Part shown: piece after piece, positions 25,050-31,454 of the stretch
Layout: each line of letters starts with the position of its first letter
How positions within the stretch are numbered: the first letter of the stretch is position 1
Origin: JALELF01 sp964473455
GTDB lineage: Bacteria; Bacillota_I; Bacilli_A; RF39; UBA660
DNA: 64,000 nucleotides
Assembly: GCA_964473455.1 (NCBI GenBank)
Contig: CAYYQX010000003.1
Coordinates: forward strand, 71,009 to 135,008
Reading direction: 5' to 3'
Program-made: the position numbers and the translations under genes
Notes under the pieces: generated by a model
Databases searched by the model: none
Seen by the model: the letters and a program-made list of their open reading frames with translations, nothing else
What the model was told of the DNA's origin: nothing

Positions 25050-26057
25050 ATGCAATTTTATGATAATGACAAACCATATAACTATGAGGATATGGAAAAA
25101 CATGAAATAAAACTTTATGATAATATTTATTTTAAACCTTCTGCTGAAAGTACGCTAATCGATATGAACTCAATATGTTCAAGAAAAGAAAACTTGTTAG
25201 TAGATAGAGATTATAATTTACCGCAAAATATATTTTTAATTAGAGACTATAATGGTAAAACTATAATAGGAAGAAAAATAAGATCGATACTTAGAATTGA
25301 AAATAAAATTAACGCAATAAATTGTAGCATGATTACTGCTCCTATGCTACTTGGAATATTGAATACAAGGACAAAAAATAAAAGAAAAATTGAGATATCA
25401 TATTTTCCATTCAATAATGCCGAAAAAGCAACAGTTTTTAATGAAATAAAAAATAACAGAATGGCAGATATTGATTATCCTTATAATTATTTTGAATATG
25501 AAACAAATAAAGAACAAGTATCTCCTCCTACAGGCTGGTCATTTAATCCTAATAGAAAGCGATATTTAGGATATGGTGAAAATCATTTAAGACAATTCAC
25601 CAATAATTATTTTGAGTCTTATGATTCTGATAATAAAAACATATATGATCCTGCTTGTTCGACCGGGGAGTTTTTATTTGAATTTAAAAAAAAGCATCCA
25701 AAATCACATACAATCGGGCATGATTTAAGTCAAGAAATGATAGATTATGCTAAAGACTATGTTGATGAGTATTATTGTTGTAATGCCATTAATTCACCGT
25801 TGAAAGACAATTCGATTGATTTAATGTTTCTAAGATTTTTAAATTCCCAGGTTGTGTCTTCAACAGATGCAACAGAAATGTTTTTAAAATTATTAACGAA
25901 AGTTAAAAAAGGGGGATTAATTATTGCTTTTGGGCATACAGCAGTTTTGCTATCAAAAGAATGGCTTACTCAAAATGGTGTAAAATTATTGAACTGTTCT
26001 GGTTATGATAAAAAAAGAGATGCAATTTTTCAATATTATGTAATGGAGGTCTTGTAA
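25050..26057 (+). CDS. Two-part protein with C-terminal class I SAM-dependent transferase domain
   Basis: 335 residues. The first 190 residues have no fold I recognise. The C-terminal half carries a SAM-binding motif IYDPACSTGEFLFEF (motif I), TIGHDLSQEMIDYAK (motif II) and the strand NSIDLMFLRFLNS, then a VKKGGLIIAFGH turn. It may be a methyltransferase or a SAM-dependent aminocarboxypropyl transferase; WSFNPNRKRYLGYGENHLRQ in the linker is a distinctive conserved-looking block. Starts 5 bp after the GTPase stop, so it is in the same operon. Confidence 0.75.
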   Translation: MQFYDNDKPYNYEDMEKHEIKLYDNIYFKPSAESTLIDMNSICSRKENLLVDRDYNLPQNIFLIRDYNGKTIIGRKIRSILRIENKINAINCSMITAPMLLGILNTRTKNKRKIEISYFPFNNAEKATVFNEIKNNRMADIDYPYNYFEYETNKEQVSPPTGWSFNPNRKRYLGYGENHLRQFTNNYFESYDSDNKNIYDPACSTGEFLFEFKKKHPKSHTIGHDLSQEMIDYAKDYVDEYYCCNAINSPLKDNSIDLMFLRFLNSQVVSSTDATEMFLKLLTKVKKGGLIIAFGHTAVLLSKEWLTQNGVKLLNCSGYDKKRDAIFQYYVMEVL

Positions 26058-26058
26058 T

Positions 26059-26241
26059 GTGATAGAGCACGGGGAAAGTGGTGTTACTATAGCGGTTTTT
26101 TCTAAATGCAATGATAAATATAGTTATTGCTATTTAGACTGTGATTGTAATTATAATAGTTCGGATTTATCATTTCAAAACAATGTGTTTCCATTGCATA
26201 AATTAATCAACAAAAAAACTTTAAAAAAGGTGATATTATGA
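26059..26241 (+). CDS. Small Cys-rich protein in the peptide cluster
   Basis: 60 residues from GTG 26059, supported by GGAGG (26045-26049) and a 4-bp overlap with the racemase start. The middle holds KCNDKYSYCYLDCDCNYN: four Cys in a C-x7-C-x3-C-x-C pattern. The C-terminus is basic. No family recognised. It could be a metal-binding accessory protein, a second modified peptide, or a decayed part of a larger protein; it is in a different frame from the preceding gene. Confidence 0.55.
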   Translation: MIEHGESGVTIAVFSKCNDKYSYCYLDCDCNYNSSDLSFQNNVFPLHKLINKKTLKKVIL

Positions 26242-27329
26242 GGGCAACTAGATTATATATTAGTATAGATAAAATAAAGAACAATATTATTAAAATTCAG
26301 CAATATCTTGGCAATGCTATTCAAATGATGCCAATAATAAAGTGCAATGGTTACGGGACTTATTTATGTAAGCTTATCGAAGTAATTAATAATTTCAAAT
26401 ATGTAGGTGTTGCTTTAGTGGATGAAGGAGTATCTTTGCGAAAAGCGGGATATAAAGGAAATATACTTGTTTTATATCCTCCATCAAAAGAAGAACTACA
26501 AGATATTCAAAAATATAGTTTATTCTTCAACGGCTGTGACATAGAAATGTTAGAGGAATTTGATAAAAAATCCTCTAAAAAATTATTTATTCATATTGAA
26601 ATAGATACTGGGATGGGAAGAAGTGGAATTCAAGCAAAAAATATTTATGATTACATAGAAAGGTTAAAAAAACTAAAAAATATAAAAGTGGATGGTGTTT
26701 ATTCTCATTTATCTTCTAGCAGTTCAAATATAGAGTTTTCAAAATTACAAATTAAAAGATTTAAAGAGGCATTGAACATTATGAAAGATAAAAGAATTAA
26801 TTATAATTATGCTCACATTTGTAACAGTGGAGCAATTTTTAATTTTGCAGATTCTATGTTTAATATGGTTAGAATAGGATTGCTAATTTATGGTTATTAT
26901 CCTAATGAAATTTTTAAAAAAATGATAAATTTATATCCATCTATGACGCTGAAAACAAAAGTAAGTTTTGTAAAAAGCATAGATATGGGAGATACTGTAG
27001 GATATAACAAAAAATTTGTTGCCGCAAGGAGAAGCATTATAGCAACCATACCTTTTGGTTTTGGGGACGGCTTTATTGGATTAGAGGCAGGAGAACCATA
27101 TAACCCGTATGTGATTATCAAAAATAAAAAAGCAAAAATTATTGGTATTTGTATGGATAACATGATGATAGATATAACAGGTATCCCAGATGTTAAGACG
27201 GGAGAAGAAGTGATAATTTTTGATAATGAGCAATTGACAGTAGAGGAAATCGCTAGTTGGTGTAATGGGATATGTAATTATGAAATAATTAGTTCTTTAT
27301 CAGATCGAATACCCAGAGTATTTGTTTAG
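26238..27329 (+). CDS. Alanine racemase-family PLP enzyme
   Basis: 363 residues, normal Alr length. The PLP lysine is K35 in PIIKCNGYG (usual VVKANAYG); DTGMGRSGI, the second catalytic Tyr in VGYNKKF, GICMDNMMIDIT and the closing LSDRIPRVF are all present. Alr makes D-alanine for the cell wall. Here it is embedded between a SAM transferase, a Cys-rich small protein and two peptidases, so a dedicated role in making or modifying a D-amino acid for the cluster product is plausible; a housekeeping role cannot be excluded. Confidence 0.9.
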   Translation: MRATRLYISIDKIKNNIIKIQQYLGNAIQMMPIIKCNGYGTYLCKLIEVINNFKYVGVALVDEGVSLRKAGYKGNILVLYPPSKEELQDIQKYSLFFNGCDIEMLEEFDKKSSKKLFIHIEIDTGMGRSGIQAKNIYDYIERLKKLKNIKVDGVYSHLSSSSSNIEFSKLQIKRFKEALNIMKDKRINYNYAHICNSGAIFNFADSMFNMVRIGLLIYGYYPNEIFKKMINLYPSMTLKTKVSFVKSIDMGDTVGYNKKFVAARRSIIATIPFGFGDGFIGLEAGEPYNPYVIIKNKKAKIIGICMDNMMIDITGIPDVKTGEEVIIFDNEQLTVEEIASWCNGICNYEIISSLSDRIPRVFV

Positions 27330-27337
27330 GGGGGTCC

Positions 27338-28459
27338 ATGAAAGTAGACGGAATTTTATCATATTCGATAAGTTTAAAAGTAGGAGATAAGGTTTTTATC
27401 TTTGCGGATACGCAATCAAAAGAATATTGTGACTTATTATGTGAGAAGATCATTGAAAGAGGAGGAATCCCCTTTGTTTTGTGGAATGACTATATATTTA
27501 ATAGATTTCTAATCAATTGTAAAAATGATGATATCTATGAGGGCCTTTATAGTATTTATGAACAAATGATTGATTCGTGCAATGCCGCGATTATGTTAGA
27601 TAACAATATTGAATCTTACGACGGAATTGAGTATGGTGATGTAGTCAACTTTAAAAACAAATATTATCTTAAAATATTTAAAAAGATTATGAATTTTAAG
27701 CGTTGGGTTTATTTGAGATATCCACAGCAAGAGTTGGCTGATTTATTTAGATTATCATACAAAGATCATCAAAAATTGTTAGAGGAAGTATCAAATTTTG
27801 ATTATCAAACATTAAGTGATTCGTGTGTGGGCTTAAAAGGACTACTGGACAAAACGAAAAAGATAAGAGTTGTTCAAGGAGCGACAGATGTAACATTTAC
27901 AAAAAGCGGAATACCCTCAACTATTTGCTGTGGTAAGTTTAACTTACCAGATGGAGAAGTATTTACAGCCCCAGAAAAGTATTCAATGAACGGAACAATT
28001 CATTTTAATATTGATTCGTTCTTTAGGGGAAAAATTTATAGAGATGTTATTGTGGAAGTATTAGATGGGAAGATAGTAAATTCTGATTGCAATTTAGATC
28101 GAGAATTTAAAATGTTACTTGACTCTGATTCTGGTTCGAGATATTTTGGGGAGTTTGCTATTGGCTTGAATCCATATATTGATAGAAATTATAATGATAA
28201 CTTGTTTAATGAAAAAATGTTGAGAACAATACATTTCGCTATAGGCTATCCGCATTATGATACTGACAATGGAAACGAAAGTTTGATTCATTGGGACTTG
28301 ATTGTAGATATGAAAGAAGGCGGAAAACTTTTTTTTGATGACATTCTAGTTCAGAGAGATGGATTATTTATATTGGAAGGACTAAAAAGATTAAACCACG
28401 AGAAAAAATGGCGACTAACCAAGGTGAGAAGAAATATAGATTTTATGGAGGGAACATGA
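27338..28459 (+). CDS. M29-family metal-dependent aminopeptidase
   Basis: 373 residues. The M29 (AmpS/PepS) metal ligands are visible: Glu in LPDGEVFTAPE, Glu in GEFAIGLNP, His in TIHFAIGYPHY, and His and Asp in LIHWDLIVDM, followed by the family-typical VQRDGLF. Removes N-terminal residues from peptides in the cytoplasm using two metal ions. In this cluster it could trim the leader of the precursor or degrade the product. SD GGGGGG; 8 bp after the racemase. Confidence 0.88.
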   Translation: MKVDGILSYSISLKVGDKVFIFADTQSKEYCDLLCEKIIERGGIPFVLWNDYIFNRFLINCKNDDIYEGLYSIYEQMIDSCNAAIMLDNNIESYDGIEYGDVVNFKNKYYLKIFKKIMNFKRWVYLRYPQQELADLFRLSYKDHQKLLEEVSNFDYQTLSDSCVGLKGLLDKTKKIRVVQGATDVTFTKSGIPSTICCGKFNLPDGEVFTAPEKYSMNGTIHFNIDSFFRGKIYRDVIVEVLDGKIVNSDCNLDREFKMLLDSDSGSRYFGEFAIGLNPYIDRNYNDNLFNEKMLRTIHFAIGYPHYDTDNGNESLIHWDLIVDMKEGGKLFFDDILVQRDGLFILEGLKRLNHEKKWRLTKVRRNIDFMEGT

Positions 28460-29475
28460 TTAGATACCCAAACTTTGATGCTAATGATATGCTCGGAATA
28501 ACGGCTATCTCTGATGGAGCTAACGGTAGAATAGATTTTGTAATTAGTAAACTAAAAAAACTCAAAAAAGAATTAGTGATTTCAAAATATCTTAAAGAAA
28601 GCCAATTTCAAATCAGTGCGTCAGCTGAAGAAAGATCAAAAGAATTTATCGGCATGTGGACGAATAGCAAAATTGGATACATTATTGCTGCTTTCGGTGG
28701 TGAGTTTTGTATGGAAGTTCTACCATACATACACACATTTTTAATGTCTTTAAATTCAGAGGATAAATTAATTGATAAAATTCCGTGGTTTCAAGGGTTC
28801 TCAGACGCAAGTTTTATTAATTTTTATTTAACTACTAATTATAATATTTCAACAATTCATGGGTATAATGCTGAAGATTATGGAATGAAAGAAAATATTA
28901 AAAAATTGGCATTATTGATGGAAAGTCTTAGAAACTATAGAAAAGGATTTTTATTTGAGCAAACCAGTCCTGGATATCACACAAATAGCTATTTAAGAGA
29001 AGACATAAATACACCACATATAAAAAATGATATAAAAATATTAAATGGACAAAATGAAGCGTGTTTTTCAGGAACATTAATTGGAGGATGGATTGAAGCT
29101 CTTGTTACAATATGTGGTACAAAATATGATAATACGGCAAAATTTTGTCAACAATTTGAAGATGGAATGGCTTGGTATATTGATAATTGCGAATTAAGTT
29201 CGCCCATGTTAAGAAGGAAGCTATGGCAATTAAAAGAATCAGGATATTTTAATAATTGTAATGGCATATTAATAGGAAGGTTACCACGTGATGAATTTAC
29301 TGGTGAATATGATTATATGAAGGCGTTACACGACAGTTTTGACGATTTAGATATTCCGGTTGTAACAGGGGTAGATATTGGCCACTTTTTTCCACAGTGG
29401 ACGCTTATTAATGGAAGTTATGCAAGAGTAGAAGTAAATGGGAATGACATTAAAATGATTCAGAAACTAAGGTAA
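28456..29475 (+). CDS. S66-family (LdcA/MccF-like) peptidase with Cys at the nucleophile site
   Basis: 339 residues from ATG 28456, preferred because GGAGGG precedes it and it overlaps the previous stop (ATGA); an upstream frame to 28408 lacks an SD. S66 family proteins cut L,D-peptide bonds in murein or, as MccF, inactivate microcin C. The elbow IIAAFGGEFCMEVLPYI has Cys85 where family members have Ser; the ED pair in QQFEDGMAWYID and His310 in DIGHFFPQWTL, the other triad members, are kept. The late block LIGGWIEALVTICGT matches the usual GGNL...GT with Trp for Asn. Immunity or product-processing role inferred. Confidence 0.82.
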   Translation: MIRYPNFDANDMLGITAISDGANGRIDFVISKLKKLKKELVISKYLKESQFQISASAEERSKEFIGMWTNSKIGYIIAAFGGEFCMEVLPYIHTFLMSLNSEDKLIDKIPWFQGFSDASFINFYLTTNYNISTIHGYNAEDYGMKENIKKLALLMESLRNYRKGFLFEQTSPGYHTNSYLREDINTPHIKNDIKILNGQNEACFSGTLIGGWIEALVTICGTKYDNTAKFCQQFEDGMAWYIDNCELSSPMLRRKLWQLKESGYFNNCNGILIGRLPRDEFTGEYDYMKALHDSFDDLDIPVVTGVDIGHFFPQWTLINGSYARVEVNGNDIKMIQKLR

Positions 29476-29548
29476 AAATAGTTAATATGAAAAGCGAAGG
29501 TACGGAAGGCGGTTAAAGAAAACCGAATAAAGGTAAAGGGAGCAAGCA

Positions 29549-30313
29549 ATGGAAACAATAGTCAAAAAACCAGATTTGTATGACTTGCTATATCAAGATG
29601 TCACAGAAGATATTTCTATGTATTTAAAATTATTAAAAGGGCATGAAAATATATTAGAGTTTGGAGCTGGAACAGGTAGAGTTACAATCCCTCTAGCAGA
29701 AGATGGGCATAATATTGATGCGGTAGATATAGAAATAAATATGCTAGAAAAGTTATCAAAAAGAATAGAGAATGATTCCAACTTGTTTCAACGAATAAAC
29801 CCTATATTAGGTAATATGTGTGGTTATAATTCAAAAAAAGCATATGATGCTATAATTATTCCTTTGACATCGTTTAATTATTTATTAACAGAAGAAGATC
29901 AAATATTATGTTTAAAGTCTGTATTTAGCAATTTGAAAGATGATGGCTTTGCTATTATTGAGTTGTTATCAAACAACACATATGATGATGTTGAACTAGG
30001 TAATAAATTTAGATTTGTTAAGAAAATTAAGCTAAGCAATAATCAATATTATGAGTACTATAGAAGCACTTCTTTAGATATGAAAAATAGGAAAATAACT
30101 CAAAAAAGGCTTTTTCAATTATATGAGAATAACCAGTTAATAAAAGAAGAAAATTTTATTTGGAAAAATCGCTTTGTAACAGTTGAGGATTTTAAAGGTT
30201 TGGCTTTAAGGGTGGGTTTAGATGTTGAAAAAGTATATGGGAACTGTAATTTAGAAGAATTTAACGGGGATAGTGAAGATGTTTTCGTTAAAGTCAGAAG
30301 GAGGAAAATATGA
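29549..30313 (+). CDS. Class I SAM-dependent methyltransferase
   Basis: 254 residues. Motif I is NILEFGAGTGRVTIPLA, motif II acid in IDAVDIEINML, and YDAIIIPLTSFNYLL plus the LKDDGFAIIELLSN strand complete a Rossmann methyltransferase core. The C-terminal region (FIWKNRFVTVEDFKGLALRVGL) is usual for small-molecule methyltransferases. SD GGGAGC. It follows the S66 gene by 73 bp and overlaps the next gene by 4 bp. May act on the cluster product; substrate unknown. Confidence 0.87.
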   Translation: METIVKKPDLYDLLYQDVTEDISMYLKLLKGHENILEFGAGTGRVTIPLAEDGHNIDAVDIEINMLEKLSKRIENDSNLFQRINPILGNMCGYNSKKAYDAIIIPLTSFNYLLTEEDQILCLKSVFSNLKDDGFAIIELLSNNTYDDVELGNKFRFVKKIKLSNNQYYEYYRSTSLDMKNRKITQKRLFQLYENNQLIKEENFIWKNRFVTVEDFKGLALRVGLDVEKVYGNCNLEEFNGDSEDVFVKVRRRKI

Positions 30314-30630
30314 AAGAAGAAACAAAAATAAGCTATCATGCTAATGGCAGTATTAAGAGAATAACACCTTATATAAATGGGTTAAGAGAAGGCACAGTAA
30401 AGCAATTTTACCAAACGGGTATTATAGAAACAGAGGTAGATTATCGAAGCGGTAAAATTTCGGGTAAAGTAAAAACGTATTACAGTGATGGTGATTTAGA
30501 ATCTGTAGAAAGTTATTCTGAAGGTGTTAGAAATAATGATTTAGTTGTGTATGATAGGTATGGGAGAAAGGCTTATGCTCATAATACAGAATATATTTCA
30601 ACCGAATTATGCCGACATTTACATTTTTAA
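30310..30630 (+). CDS. MORN-repeat (YwqK-like) protein
   Basis: 106 residues. Repeating units such as YHANGSIKR, GLREGTVKQFYQTG and YYSDGDLESVESYSEG follow the MORN/YwqK pattern (YxxGxxxxxxxYxxG). YwqK-type proteins occur as putative antitoxins or immunity partners in Bacillota, but this fold is common and the role here is unknown. It is translationally coupled to the methyltransferase (ATGA overlap). A 9-bp inverted repeat (ACATTTACA/TGTAAATGT) spans its end. Confidence 0.65.
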   Translation: MKEETKISYHANGSIKRITPYINGLREGTVKQFYQTGIIETEVDYRSGKISGKVKTYYSDGDLESVESYSEGVRNNDLVVYDRYGRKAYAHNTEYISTELCRHLHF

Positions 30631-30803
30631 AAACAGATTAATTGTAAATGTTCATTTAAAAAGAAAAACATCAAAATAATATAAGTGATGCCTGGCTTTA
30701 TTTCAAAAGTTATTATAGTAAGCCCACTATAAATTAATGTTATTAATGTTTTTTAAATGTGCCCCATTGCATTTTAATTTACACTATCCTTTCTTTAAAA
30801 CAA

Positions 30804-30832
30804 TTGACAAAACAAGGATAAAGTGATATTGT
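30804..30832 (+). promoter_or_regulatory. Strong promoter for the 33-aa peptide gene
   Basis: Perfect TTGACA (30804-30809), 17-nt spacer, TATTGT (30827-30832) with extended TG (30824-30825). The preceding 170 bp (30631-30803) is AT-rich and shows no gene. Confidence 0.75.
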
Positions 30833-30860
30833 AATGGAGAATTTATTAAAAGGAGTTTTT

Positions 30861-30962
30861 ATGGGGGCAATAAAACTTAGCTTATTAATATTAAAATTAA
30901 TAGATAAGAATATTGATATTAAATCAACAAAGTGTTTTTGTGCTCAAAAACAAGACAATTAA
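30861..30962 (+). CDS. 33-residue peptide, AgrD-like in layout
   Basis: ATG 30861 has a perfect AAAGGAG 5 nt upstream; an in-frame ATG at 30834 lies before the predicted transcription start. The peptide is an amphipathic helix (MGAIKLSLLILKLIDKN) followed by IDIKSTKCFCAQKQDN. Amphipathic leader, a short Cys core and a charged tail resemble cyclic-lactone autoinducer precursors, but no AgrB-type protease is seen and the tail is not the classical one. It could equally be a small membrane-active toxin or a bacteriocin. It has its own promoter and terminator, so it is a real stand-alone transcription unit. Confidence 0.6.
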   Translation: MGAIKLSLLILKLIDKNIDIKSTKCFCAQKQDN

Positions 30963-31005
30963 AGGTAATAATAAGAAATTATTGTAACTTTTAGTTGTCT
31001 TTTTT
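30953..31005 (+). terminator. Terminator after the 33-aa peptide gene
   Basis: AGACAATTAAAG (30954-30965) pairs with CTTTTAGTTGTCT (30988-31000) with one bulge, enclosing AATAAT/ATTATT, then TTTTTT. Confidence 0.75.
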
Positions 31006-31034
31006 AATAAAGTTAGAGGGGAGAAAGAATAATT

Positions 31035-31255
31035 ATGAAAATGACTAGAATATTAAAAAAACTTATAGCTTTAGTTTTTGCAGGAATGACATTTGTTTCA
31101 GTGAGAGGGAATGCATTAGCAAGTGAAAAGGAAACTGTTACGGTTTTACCGACAACAACTATTGAACAGATGGTAGATGAAGTTAATCAAGAAGAAAAAG
31201 CAGATTTAATGCTTACAGAAGAAGAGAAGGCTTTTTACGAGCAATTTGTTGATGC
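31035..31255 (+). CDS. Secreted protein, C-terminus lost in the assembly gap (partial)
   Basis: 73 residues are readable before the run of N. The start MKMTRILKKLIALVFAGMTF is a signal peptide, likely cut after NALA, and the mature part is acidic (EQMVDEVNQEEKADLML). SD GAGGGGAG is clear. Translation through the Ns to ILIENM is not meaningful because the gap size is unknown. No family recognised. Confidence 0.65.
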
Positions 31256-31355
31256 NNNNNNNNNNNNNNNNNNNNNNNNNNNNNNNNNNNNNNNNNNNNN
31301 NNNNNNNNNNNNNNNNNNNNNNNNNNNNNNNNNNNNNNNNNNNNNNNNNNNNNNN
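31256..31355. other. Scaffold gap of exactly 100 N
   Basis: A run of exactly 100 N, the usual placeholder for a gap of unknown length. Sequence on the two sides may not be adjacent in the genome. Confidence 0.97.
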
Positions 31356-31416
31356 ATTTTAATAGAAAATATGTAAAATAAAAATTTTATATATTTTTTT
31401 TTTATATATTTTATGA

Positions 31417-31422
31417 TATACT
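31417..31422 (+). promoter_or_regulatory. Extended -10 promoter for the Tad/T4SS locus
   Basis: TGATATACT: TATACT (31417-31422) with TG at 31414-31415, 32 nt before the first ATG of the locus; no good -35. Confidence 0.5.
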
Positions 31423-31454
31423 TTGTATAGTTTATAGAATATAGTAGGTGTTTT

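Noticed and set aside
30601..30660. Long-loop inverted repeat ACATTTACA/TGTAAATGT as a terminator
   Set aside because: Loop is about 22 nt and no T run follows; weak as a terminator, noted only.
31035..31376. Continuous 113-aa protein across the N run
   Set aside because: The codons after 31255 are unknown; joining to ILIENM is an artefact of the placeholder length.
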